Positions 56,699-64,000 of a stretch of 64,000 bases of DNA are shown one piece after another. The translations under genes were made by a program, and so were the position numbers. Each line of letters opens with the position of its first letter. Positions within the stretch are counted from its first letter, which is position 1. The stretch is from NCBI GenBank assembly GCA_903901045.1, contig CAIUPP010000021.1, forward strand, positions 40,491-104,490, read 5' to 3'. The notes beneath the pieces were generated by a model. The model saw nothing but the letters and a program-made list of their open reading frames with translations, was not told where the DNA came from and made no database searches. Source of the DNA: an uncultured Planctomycetota bacterium. GTDB lineage: Bacteria > Planctomycetota > Brocadiia > CAIUPP01.

Positions 56699-58660
56699 AT
56701 GATGTCCCTCAGCGACTTCGAAAAGATCTCGCCGGTCACCTACACTCTTGACGTACGAGACCAGCTCAAAGATCACATCTTTGCCCGGTCCACGGAGGCG
56801 TTCGCCAGGGGCGACGGGGCGCGCGATGCCATTCTGACCCCCAGGGCGCTGGCGCGTCGGCAAGCCGCGATGCGGCGGAAGTTCATCGCCGCGCTCGGAG
56901 GCCTGCCTTCCAGCAATTCCCCCCTGAACAGCCGCACCGTCGGCGAAGTGCGCGGGAACGGCTTCCGGATCGAGAAGGTCATCTTCGAATCGCGCCCGAA
57001 AGTGTACGTCACCGCCAATCTCTACCTTCCCGACGGGCTCGACCGGCCGCGTGGTGCGGTGCTGTTCCTCTCCGGCCATCATGAGATGGCCAAGCATGTC
57101 GGGGAGTACCAGATCGTCTGCCAGTGCCTCGTGCAAGCGGGACTGATCGTCTTCGCGCAGGACCCGATCGGCCAGGGGGAGCGCTTCAGCTACTATGAGA
57201 AATCGACCGGCGGCACGACAGTTGGCTGGGGTGTACCGGAGCACCAGCACGTCGGCAATCAGTGCCTGCCCGTCGGCGACACCCTGGCGCGCTACTTCGT
57301 CCATGACGCCATGCGCGGGATCGACTATCTATGCACCCGAAAGGAAGTGGACCCCCGCCGCATCGGCGTCACCGGCAATTCCGGCGGAGGCACTCAGACC
57401 AGCCTGATGATGCTCTGCGACCCGCGCATCGCCGCGGCTGCGCCGGCCACCTTCATTATGAACCGCGAGGGCTGGATGCACACCGGGGGGTGCCAGGACT
57501 CCGAGCAGGTTTGGCCGGGGATGACCGCCGAGGGGTTCGACCATGAGGATATCCTCCTGATGATGTGCCCCAAGCCGGTCTGCGTACTGGCAGTGAAATA
57601 CGACTTCTTCCCCATCGAAGGCACGCGCCGGACGGTCGAGCGCTGCCGCAGGCTGTGGAAACTGCATCGGCAGGAGAAGCGCCTTCAACTGGTCGAAGAC
57701 TCCACCACCCACCTCTTCACCCCCAAGCTGGCCGTCGCCGCGGCGGAGTTCTTCTCGCAGCATCTGCTCGGGCGGAAGGTTACGCCGCGCGCGGAGACGA
57801 TCAGCCCATTCGCGCCGTCGAAGCTCTGGTGCACGCGCTCTGGCCAGGTGCGGGGCGAAATCCCCGGTGCGCGGGGCGCCTTCGAAGAGAATCTGGATCG
57901 GGTCAGGGAGTGTGAGCGGAAGCGCAACGCCTTCCCCGCGCCGGAACGCCGCCGCGAGGCGTTGGCCTGGCTGAAGAAACAGGTCTTCCGCGACCGCAAG
58001 CCCTGCGAGTTGAACCCGCGCATCTACGCCGCCAACAGCGCGGAGGACATGGAGGTGCAACTCTGCTACTGGTGGAGCCAGCAGGGGCTGACCAGCCACG
58101 GCCTCCTGTTCCGGCCCCTCGCGCGCGCCGGCAGGAAGCTGCCCGTCACCCTGGCCGTGTGGGACGGCGGCGGCTCGGCCCTGCGCGCTCACCACGATTG
58201 GCTCCGCGCCACCTGCGCCGCCGGGCGCGCCGCGCTGGTTCTCGAAACCACCGGGACGGGAAACATCCGTCCCAACCTGGTGAATACGTATCCCCTGGAG
58301 GATTTCTACGGGTCGCTTCACAAGTTCAACGACGACCTGATCTGGCTGAAGGACAGCTTGGTGGCGCTGCGGACCTACGACGTCCTCCGGGCGCTGGATA
58401 TGATCGCCATCTGGCCGGGGCTGGATGACCGCGACATTCGCGCGTATGCCCATGGCCTCCACGGACTCTATCCCCGGCTGGCGGCTGCGCTGGATCGAAG
58501 GATCAGGAAGATCCAGGTCGTCGGCGGGCTGCGCGGCTTCGGCGAGTTATGCCGGACGCGGCACTACGATACCCGGGATATTTTCAGCGTCACTTTGCCC
58601 GGCATCCTTCGGCATGGCGATCTGAACGAACTGCGGCCTCTCATCTCGCGCGCGCGTTGA
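56699..58660 (+). CDS. Acetyl-xylan-esterase-like alpha/beta hydrolase
   Basis: A 653-residue protein. The alpha/beta-hydrolase core (about residues 95-365) has GAVLFLSGHHEMAKHV, VFAQDPIGQGE and the nucleophile elbow GVTGNSGGG with Ser228. A candidate catalytic acid lies in VKYDFFPIEG and a candidate histidine in EDSTTHLFTP. This matches AXE1/CE7-type and related carbohydrate esterases. A second, less conserved half (about 400-650) looks like a degenerate hydrolase-like domain (PVTLAVWDGGGSALRAHH, YAHGLHGLYPRL) lacking a GxSxG serine. No signal peptide. Two ATGs (56699, 56702) follow AAGGAAG. Confidence 0.8.
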   Translation: MMSLSDFEKISPVTYTLDVRDQLKDHIFARSTEAFARGDGARDAILTPRALARRQAAMRRKFIAALGGLPSSNSPLNSRTVGEVRGNGFRIEKVIFESRPKVYVTANLYLPDGLDRPRGAVLFLSGHHEMAKHVGEYQIVCQCLVQAGLIVFAQDPIGQGERFSYYEKSTGGTTVGWGVPEHQHVGNQCLPVGDTLARYFVHDAMRGIDYLCTRKEVDPRRIGVTGNSGGGTQTSLMMLCDPRIAAAAPATFIMNREGWMHTGGCQDSEQVWPGMTAEGFDHEDILLMMCPKPVCVLAVKYDFFPIEGTRRTVERCRRLWKLHRQEKRLQLVEDSTTHLFTPKLAVAAAEFFSQHLLGRKVTPRAETISPFAPSKLWCTRSGQVRGEIPGARGAFEENLDRVRECERKRNAFPAPERRREALAWLKKQVFRDRKPCELNPRIYAANSAEDMEVQLCYWWSQQGLTSHGLLFRPLARAGRKLPVTLAVWDGGGSALRAHHDWLRATCAAGRAALVLETTGTGNIRPNLVNTYPLEDFYGSLHKFNDDLIWLKDSLVALRTYDVLRALDMIAIWPGLDDRDIRAYAHGLHGLYPRLAAALDRRIRKIQVVGGLRGFGELCRTRHYDTRDIFSVTLPGILRHGDLNELRPLISRAR

Positions 58661-58671
58661 AACAGGAGCGC

Positions 58672-58698
58672 CCGGGGCCGCGCTGGTTGCGGCCCCGG
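58672..58698. terminator. Bidirectional hairpin between convergent genes
   Basis: CCGGGGCCGC (58672-58681) and GCGGCCCCGG (58689-58698) form a perfect 10-bp stem with a seven-base loop inside the 47-base gap between two convergent stops. It lacks T-runs but is well placed to end both transcripts. Confidence 0.5.
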
Positions 58699-58707
58699 AC
58701 TTCCTGA

Positions 58708-59838
58708 TCACTTCCTGCGCGTGCCTCGCAACGCGGCCCCTCTCCTGAGTATCTTCTTCAGGACCGGCGTCAGCGCGTTCGCCATCCGCATGAAACCCAG
58801 GTCGGTCGGATGCACGCCATCCACCGTGCACTCCTCGAAATCCTCCCCCATGAGATCGGCGCCATCCATGAAGAAGATTCGCCGGTCACCCCGCTTGCGG
58901 AGCTGCGCGACCGTCCCGCGCTGGAACTCCCTGCGCTCGTCCAGGCTCTTTCGGCTGGTCGCGCTGAAAAGGTCCGCTGCAAAAAGCGGGCGCGAGAGCA
59001 CCAGAATCGGCGTCGCACGATGAGACCGCCGCAGGATGCGAATGAACTCCGGCAGCGTCTTCATCAGCGACTCCAGGCTCGGACTGTTTGCCTCGTAATC
59101 GAGGACAATGCAGGCAACGTTCCGGATCTCGGCGATGGTCTTGGCCACTTCCGGCTCGCCCCGTCCGCTGCCGGAGAATCCCAGGTTGATGAATTCCATA
59201 TCCAGCCTGCGGCTGAGGATATTCGTGTAAGCCATTCCCGGGCGCGAGGCGCAACCCCCGTGGGTGATCGAGGTGCCGTAGCAGACGACCCTGCCGGGGG
59301 TGGCATACGGCGGCGGTGCGAGAAGCTGCGCCCCGCGGTCCAGGCCGATGGACAATTCCTCCACTCCCTGATAGAGGGGAAAGTTGACGATCACGTTACG
59401 CATCTCCGAGCTTTCCATTTCGAAGAGCGCCGATTCGTAGGCATGCAACGTATGATCGTAGCGGATAGTCTTGGCATATCGCGGCGACGCGCCCTCAGTG
59501 CCGACGTAGCAATCAAAGCCGCACTGACCGGTGGCGGGCATGTGGTACATGTTCGCCGGGCCGGCGAGCTTCACTTTCACTATCACCCGCTTGGAATCCG
59601 TCCGGAACTGCGCCTGAACCCCCGCCGTGTGGTTGGCCAGCGAGTTCACCCCCTCGGGCAATGGATGTTTCGGGCGGCTTGGCATCCGCCGGTAAAGGCC
59701 ATCCTGCGCGAACCACGCCATACCCGCCAGGCGGATCGGCGCGCTCTTGGGGGAATGCCACTCGATGCCCGTCTCCTTGACCGCGTCCACGCGCATCGCC
59801 GCGTCATACTTCTTAATGTCATTCTTCGACTTCTTCAT
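58708..59838 (-). CDS. GxDLY/SGNH esterase
   Basis: A 376-residue protein. The N-terminal beta domain carries QDGLYRRMP, the GxDLY-type motif found fused to GDSL_3 lipases. A jelly-roll segment follows (FRTDSKRVIVKVKL). The SGNH domain has the nucleophile in VCYGTSITHGGCASRPG, a GSGRGEPEVA block, and the terminal TVDGVHPTDLGF with Asp and His. Family members deacetylate sugars or hydrolyse lipids. No signal peptide is seen. The frame extends to 59868, but ATG 59838 is directly preceded by GGAGGAGAAG. Confidence 0.83.
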   Translation of the reverse strand: MKKSKNDIKKYDAAMRVDAVKETGIEWHSPKSAPIRLAGMAWFAQDGLYRRMPSRPKHPLPEGVNSLANHTAGVQAQFRTDSKRVIVKVKLAGPANMYHMPATGQCGFDCYVGTEGASPRYAKTIRYDHTLHAYESALFEMESSEMRNVIVNFPLYQGVEELSIGLDRGAQLLAPPPYATPGRVVCYGTSITHGGCASRPGMAYTNILSRRLDMEFINLGFSGSGRGEPEVAKTIAEIRNVACIVLDYEANSPSLESLMKTLPEFIRILRRSHRATPILVLSRPLFAADLFSATSRKSLDERREFQRGTVAQLRKRGDRRIFFMDGADLMGEDFEECTVDGVHPTDLGFMRMANALTPVLKKILRRGAALRGTRRK

Positions 59839-59950
59839 CTTCTCCTCCGGGAATTGCACGAAGGTCAATACATGATACGAATTGCGGTGCAGAATGCAAT
59901 GGATGGAATAGGCGCGGACGCCGAGCGGAGACCCCCCCGGCGATCCGGCC

Positions 59951-61489
59951 TCAGGCGGTTCGACGCAACTGGCTGAACAATCGGGCTATGATGCTCTCTC
60001 GCGGAAGATTCTCAACGAACAGCAAACGCTCGGCCAGACGGATGGCCATGTACCCCGTCAGGAGCGCCAGCACAAAGTTCCCGGGCATAACGTACCGGTT
60101 ATATCCAAAGGTCACGAGCGTTAACAAGAGGAAATTCACAGGGATCAGCACGAGCCCCATCAGGTCGGGGTTTCTCCACACCGCGGCAAATTGCGATCTC
60201 ACTGGCCGGATGAGACAGCCCATGGCGGCCAGGGCCAAAAAGAGCAGGAACAGGGTCACGAAGGAGTTGTTCAGCAGGAACACTATTGCGAGCAGCCCAA
60301 AGGCTGTCGCATATCGCCATACCGGCCGCGTCATAGTCGCCTCGCTCAACGACACGCCAATGCTCAGAATCATCAATCCCATGAAGAGCCACATCAGCCG
60401 TGCCGTGCGGGTCCCCCCGCCGGCGGCGAAAGCCAGTTTATTTGCCAGAATGCGAGGAAGGTCTCCCGGATGCGCCCAGTAAAATCGCGCTACCATCGCC
60501 GTAGGCGAAAGCTCCGGCGACTTCCGGCTCAACTGATTGTAGAAGGAGGCGGGGTTGTCGCGCCATTCCGGATGCCAGAAGCCGTCTTGCCGCATCAGTT
60601 CATTGTTCCCATCCAGGAGGACCACGTTGGTTTGTGTGCTCAACACAATGAAGGAATGTGCCCGTTGCGTGGCGTAGGCCGAATAGCAGGCGAGGGGGGC
60701 CGCAAGGAAGAGCAGGACTGTCAGGATTGCCGTCAAACGATAGGTTCGGTCCGTCAGGGTCCGGAGGACCATGTATCCGAGAAACAGCGGGGGCAGGAAG
60801 ATCAGCGAGCCTTTGACGAGCAAGGCGGCGGCCAGCGAAAGCCCCAGGAGGGCCGGCGCTATGCGGCTGGAGGGCCGTCGGCATACGTAGGCCCACGCCC
60901 ACGTTACACCGAAACAGGCCACGATGATCAGCCCTTCAGTCATAAGTTCCTGCACATTGCGGACGGCACCGACGAAGAAAACCGCTCCGCCCACCACGCC
61001 CGCAATGAACCCTCGCCAACCCAGCAGCGTGCGCCCCAGAATCGGAAGAAGCGCAGAGACCGCCGCCACCCACAGCACCTGCATGGCGATGGCAACGTGC
61101 GGCCGAACGCCAAAGACCTTGTAGATCAGCCCCAGCACGAACGGATAGCCCGGCGTCCGGTAGAAGTCATACGTCCCGCCTTGCTTGCCAGCCTCCTCAA
61201 ATTGAGCGTAGTACTCAGGGGTGCTTCGGCTCGTATCGAAGGCATATTCGTTGAACGGCAGAATACCGCCGAACTTCAATCCGTGGCCGGTCGCGAAGTT
61301 GACGGCCATGGATTGGTACTCCCACTCATCTCCCCCGAAGAGGGCTTTGTCCGGCAATTGATACCGACTGAAAGCCATGACACTGTATAAGAGGAACAGG
61401 AACAGGACCAGCCCCCAGCGATATACCGCTTGGCGTCCGCCTGCGCTCCATGCTCTCTCGGGGTGGGTCGGCGACATTACACTCTCCAT
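59951..61489 (-). CDS. GT39/PMT-like membrane glycosyltransferase
   Basis: A 512-residue protein with about ten hydrophobic helices and a periplasmic loop after the first helix. The loop carries GGDEWEYQSMAVNFATGHGL, the acidic active-site signature of the GT39/ArnT-like (PMT_2) family, which transfers sugar from a lipid-linked donor. DFYRTPGYPFVLGLIYKVFG is the matching second motif. The upstream start MESV is possible, but ATG 61477 (MSPTHPE) has GGAG six bases before it and would save four residues. It is divergent from the GT2-methyltransferase fusion, so both probably build one cell-surface glycan. Two promoters lie back to back between them. Confidence 0.82.
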   Translation of the reverse strand: MESVMSPTHPERAWSAGGRQAVYRWGLVLFLFLLYSVMAFSRYQLPDKALFGGDEWEYQSMAVNFATGHGLKFGGILPFNEYAFDTSRSTPEYYAQFEEAGKQGGTYDFYRTPGYPFVLGLIYKVFGVRPHVAIAMQVLWVAAVSALLPILGRTLLGWRGFIAGVVGGAVFFVGAVRNVQELMTEGLIIVACFGVTWAWAYVCRRPSSRIAPALLGLSLAAALLVKGSLIFLPPLFLGYMVLRTLTDRTYRLTAILTVLLFLAAPLACYSAYATQRAHSFIVLSTQTNVVLLDGNNELMRQDGFWHPEWRDNPASFYNQLSRKSPELSPTAMVARFYWAHPGDLPRILANKLAFAAGGGTRTARLMWLFMGLMILSIGVSLSEATMTRPVWRYATAFGLLAIVFLLNNSFVTLFLLFLALAAMGCLIRPVRSQFAAVWRNPDLMGLVLIPVNFLLLTLVTFGYNRYVMPGNFVLALLTGYMAIRLAERLLFVENLPRESIIARLFSQLRRTA

Positions 61490-61605
61490 GTTGAACGAGG
61501 CGATGAAAGGAAAAGCGCCGGAAAAGGCAACCCCCTCCTGCGCCGTGGAAGTCGGAAGTTCACGGATGCCGGCGATTCACGACCCTCCCCAGTCCATTTG
61601 CCGGT

Positions 61606-61633
61606 ATCATACCATCTGTAGGTGCAAAGGCAA
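61606..61633 (-). promoter_or_regulatory. Predicted promoter of the GT39-like gene
   Basis: Minus strand: TTGCCT (61633-61628), 16 bases, TATGAT (61611-61606). It lies about 117 bases upstream of the first ATG, in the 310-base divergent region. I see no other feature in that region besides this and the opposing promoter. Confidence 0.45.
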
Positions 61634-61674
61634 GCGGCAGTTACGTGCCGACCGCGCTACCGGCAAGACCGGTT

Positions 61675-61702
61675 TTGCAGCCTTGTGAGGAAGTGGTATA
61701 CT
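61675..61702 (+). promoter_or_regulatory. Predicted promoter of the GT2-methyltransferase gene
   Basis: TTGCAG (61675-61680), 16 bases, TATACT (61697-61702). The leader to the ATG at 61800 is about 90 bases. It starts 42 bases from the opposing promoter's -35. Confidence 0.5.
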
Positions 61703-61799
61703 CGCGCCGTGCCAGCGCTGTCAGCGTGTGCGCCCGGCACCTGCTCCGCTCTCGTCGGTTACGGCCACGTCTTTCCCAGCGCAAGGAGACCAGCCTGCG

Positions 61800-63335
61800 A
61801 TGAAGATAGGCGTTTTTGTCGTTGCCTATAATGCCGAATCGAGTATCGCCAAAGTGCTGATGCGCATTCCGGAGAAGACGTGGGATCGTCTCTCGGAGGT
61901 GTTCATCTTCGACGATTGCAGCGCCGACACGACCGCCGCGGCGTCGCATAAGCTGAAGGAACAGCACCCGCGCCGGGACAAGATTCGCGTCTTCCGCAAC
62001 ATCGTGAACCTGGGGTACGGCGGCAACCAGAAACGAGGCTATCTTTACGCTATCCAGAACGGCTTCGACATCGTCGTGCTCCTGCATGGCGACGGGCAGT
62101 ACGCCCCGGAGGTCCTCGACCAACTTGTGGATCCGTTGGTTAAGGGCGAAGCGGAGGCCGTTTTCGGGTCGCGAATGCTGATCCCTGGCGATGCGCGCAA
62201 GGGGGGCATGCCCCTGTACAAGTACGCGGGCAACAAGATCCTCACGAAATTTCAGAATGCCGTTCTGGGGCGCGAGATGACCGAGTATCACTCCGGCTAC
62301 CGCGCCTACCATGTGCCCAGCCTCGCGAAACTGCCCTTCCTGAAGAACTCCGATGACTTCCATTTCGACAACGAGATCATCATCCAGCACTTTGAGGCGG
62401 GGTTGCGGATCCGGGAAACGCCCATCCCCACCTATTACGGTGATGAAATCTGCTACGTCAACGGGATGAAATACGCCTGGGACGTCTTCAGAACGACGCT
62501 GAAATACCGCCTCCACAAGAGCGGACTGCTCTACTGCCCGCAATTCGACCTGGCCGGTGCGGCGAAGTACACGTACAAAGAAAACCGTTATTCCAGCCAC
62601 CGGCGGGTGCTGAACGCGGTGAAAAGCCTGGGAGAGCTGCAGGGGTTGCGCGTACTGGACGTCGGCTGCGGCTCCGGCGCTCTCGCCGCCCGTTTGGCGC
62701 AGATGGGGTGCCACGTGGTTGGTTTGGACATCCATGACAGTCCCGAGGCTCAGTCCGCGTGCGCGGAGTTTTTTGTCTGTGATCTGGATCAGGGGCTGCC
62801 GCTCACCCCGGAGCGCCGCTTCGACTGCATCATCCTGGCGGACATCCTGGAGCACGTCAAAGTGCCGGAGGACCTTCTTGAACGCGTGGACCGCCACCTG
62901 GCGCCGGGCGGCAACGTCATTGCCGTCACCGGCAACGTGGCGCACCTCTATGTCCGGCTCATGCTCCTCCTGGGGCAATTCCGCTATTCCGAGCGCGGCA
63001 TCCTGGACCGCACCCATCGCCGTTTCTTCACGCGTGCGACGTTTCTGAAGCTTTTCCGCGACTGCGGGATCAAGGTGCTGTCGCAGAACTTCTGCCCCAT
63101 TCCGTTTGAGAAGGTGCTGGGCCGTCCGCAGTGGCTCCACGAGTCCCTCACGGCTGTCAGCATGTTCCTGGCTTGGCTCTGGCCGTCGCTTTTCGCCTAC
63201 CAGATCGTCGTTCACGGGCGTTTCGACCCTGCCGCGACCGGGGCAATCCTCCGGTACGAGCAAATTCATTCCCCGTACCATGAATGGCAGGAGGGGAGCG
63301 CGGCGTCCCTGGCCAACTCAACGGAGGTGGGGTGA
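61800..63335 (+). CDS. GT2 glycosyltransferase fused to a SAM methyltransferase
   Basis: A 511-residue fusion. Residues about 1-215 are a DPM1-like GT2 domain (VVAYNAESSIAKVLMRI, FIFDDCSADTT, LLHGDGQYAPEVLDQL with the DxD, SRMLIPGDA). Residues about 275-430 are a class I methyltransferase (LRVLDVGCGSGALAARLAQM, LDIHD, CIILADILEHVKVPEDLLER). This resembles dolichyl/polyprenyl-phosphate sugar synthases with an attached methylase. It may supply the lipid-linked sugar donor for the divergent GT39-like enzyme. ATG follows AAGGAGACC. The frame extends upstream without support. Confidence 0.88.
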   Translation: MKIGVFVVAYNAESSIAKVLMRIPEKTWDRLSEVFIFDDCSADTTAAASHKLKEQHPRRDKIRVFRNIVNLGYGGNQKRGYLYAIQNGFDIVVLLHGDGQYAPEVLDQLVDPLVKGEAEAVFGSRMLIPGDARKGGMPLYKYAGNKILTKFQNAVLGREMTEYHSGYRAYHVPSLAKLPFLKNSDDFHFDNEIIIQHFEAGLRIRETPIPTYYGDEICYVNGMKYAWDVFRTTLKYRLHKSGLLYCPQFDLAGAAKYTYKENRYSSHRRVLNAVKSLGELQGLRVLDVGCGSGALAARLAQMGCHVVGLDIHDSPEAQSACAEFFVCDLDQGLPLTPERRFDCIILADILEHVKVPEDLLERVDRHLAPGGNVIAVTGNVAHLYVRLMLLLGQFRYSERGILDRTHRRFFTRATFLKLFRDCGIKVLSQNFCPIPFEKVLGRPQWLHESLTAVSMFLAWLWPSLFAYQIVVHGRFDPAATGAILRYEQIHSPYHEWQEGSAASLANSTEVG

Positions 63336-63599
63336 TGGGCGTTCGGGCAACGTAAGGGCCTCCTTGCGGATGGCGAGCCGCAGTCCCGGAACAACGGCCA
63401 GCGCGGCGTTCGTATACAGATACAACCGCCGGGCGATGGGCCTGGATGCAGCCTGGTTGTGCGGGGCAACATGCATCGGATCGCTGGACCTGCCAGAACC
63501 TCCGGACGGCGTGCCGGCTTGAGGGACTCGTTTGCCACGCCCCCGGTAAATGCCACACGGCGCGCGGGGTGCGGCAACATCTGGCGTCGTCTTGCGCGC
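63336..63599. other. Intergenic stretch with a possible decayed minus-strand tail
   Basis: No convincing gene. One minus-strand frame (about 63318-63470) reads ARRLYLYTNAALAVVPGLRL and ends in a proline/arginine-rich tail. It could be the remnant of a membrane-protein C-terminus, but nothing supports it further. The rest shows no motif. Confidence 0.35.
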
Positions 63600-63840
63600 T
63601 CTCTGCGCCCAGGGCAAACGCATCTCAAGAGCGCCGCAGAATGTGGAGTGCGCCGCCGCCGGCGGCGCTTTGGCTATGATGGAGCGCACGACTCACGGGG
63701 GTGCACCCTGAGGGCGCCCGACTCCACGCCATCCAAAGCGGCGTCGTTGCCGCCGCACTCCACAAACCATCGCGCTCAGCGCGACCCTTGACGCCACAGC
63801 CTGCGGCGCTCTTGAGATGCGTTTGCCCTGTCTCTGCGCC
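63600..63840. mobile_element. MITE-like element with 10-bp target duplication
   Basis: A 221-bp element (63610-63830) begins CAGGGCAAACGCATCTCAAG. Its first 30 bases (63610-63639) are an exact reverse complement of its last 30 (63801-63830). The ten bases TCTCTGCGCC occur directly before it (63600-63609) and directly after it (63831-63840), a perfect target-site duplication. An internal inverted pair (63642-63673 with 63733-63764, 26 of 32 matching) lets the whole element fold into a hairpin. No transposase is encoded, so it must be moved in trans. A 10-bp duplication fits IS4- or ISAs1-type transposases, which is inference. Confidence 0.85.
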
Positions 63841-63849
63841 GTTCCCGCC

Positions 63850-63879
63850 TTGCCTCGCTCCGAGCGCATGGAGTATGAT
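63850..63879 (+). promoter_or_regulatory. Predicted promoter of the Gfo/Idh/MocA gene
   Basis: TTGCCT (63850-63855), 18 bases, TATGAT (63874-63879), with a 49-base leader. The same pair of hexamers occurs in the predicted GT39-like promoter. It lies ten bases beyond the right target duplication of the MITE-like element. Confidence 0.4.
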
Positions 63880-63927
63880 TATCAAACTTTGTGCCGGAGG
63901 TTGCTCTATCTTGCGAGGATTGGACAA

Positions 63928-64000
63928 ATGAAGAAGCGGGAATTGCGTATTGGGGTCATTGGCGCGGGCGGGCGCGGTGCGCTGGCGATGTATGCCCACC
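63928..64000 (+). CDS. Gfo/Idh/MocA-family oxidoreductase (3' truncated by the window)
   Basis: Only 24 codons are inside the window. They read MKKRELRIGVIGAGGRGALA, the Rossmann GxGxxG nucleotide-binding start of Gfo/Idh/MocA dehydrogenases. GAGGATTGGACAA precedes the ATG. The family oxidises or epimerises sugars and cyclitols with NAD(P), which fits the carbohydrate-rich setting. Confidence 0.75.
   Translation, partial: MKKRELRIGVIGAGGRGALAMYAH

Overview
The window is a GC-rich bacterial chromosome segment, about 60% GC by eye. It is dominated by carbohydrate-active genes. The gene mix is: a prepilin-like protein with an [16 protein letters not shown] leader and a [13 protein letters not shown] ending, many secreted glycoside-hydrolase-like proteins, several SGNH esterases, four URO-D-superfamily proteins that are not HemE, a LacI and a GntR/LacI-type regulator, and a sodium:solute symporter. 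This mix is typical of Lentisphaerota, Kiritimatiellota and related PVC or Hydrogenedentota-like bacteria. I infer such an organism. No rRNA, tRNA or CRISPR is visible, so this is not proven.

Layout. 1-4287: the tail of one glycosidase-like gene, an intact tandem paralogue, and a GHL6/beta-galactosidase-trimerisation-type protein. 4387-4668: a small PQ-loop-like membrane protein. 11395 down to 4754: a leftward four-gene efflux operon (outer-membrane factor, HlyD/YhiI-type adaptor, RbbA-like double ATPase-permease, YhhJ-like permease). 11717-18304: a rightward signalling operon (REC-HD-GYP, REC-PP2C, 1417-residue hybrid kinase). 26781 down to 18455: a leftward glycan cluster (two secreted jelly-roll-like paralogues, a GH95-like enzyme, two URO-D-like proteins, one sialate-O-acetylesterase-like protein). 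27070-41594: a rightward glycan cluster headed by a LacI regulator with a visible promoter-operator, then a pseudopilin-like protein, two near-identical ~985-residue LamG/GH123-like enzymes, an SGNH esterase, an SSS symporter, a URO-D-like protein, a nitrilase and a second SGNH protein. 41829-47343: a GntR/LacI hybrid regulator, a double beta-helix protein and a fourth URO-D-like protein. 47360-48997: two truncated histidine kinases joined head-to-head, and a FlgN-like gene. 49300-63335: a giant fused glycosyltransferase, a six-hairpin glycosidase-like protein, an acetyl-xylan-esterase-like hydrolase, a GxDLY/SGNH esterase, a GT39-like membrane glycosyltransferase and a GT2-methyltransferase fusion. 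63610-63830: a MITE-like element with perfect 30-bp terminal inverted repeats and a 10-bp target duplication. 63928-end: the start of a Gfo/Idh/MocA oxidoreductase.

Together the genes describe an organism that senses (LacI, GntR/LacI), binds (LamG, jelly-roll, beta-helix and pilin-like surface proteins), deacetylates, cleaves and imports decorated polysaccharides without SusCD. The repeated URO-D-like proteins beside hydrolases are the least explained part. The most notable structural points are the MITE, the kinase-kinase junction near 48313, and the second GH123-like gene, whose only plausible start codon is ATC or CTG.
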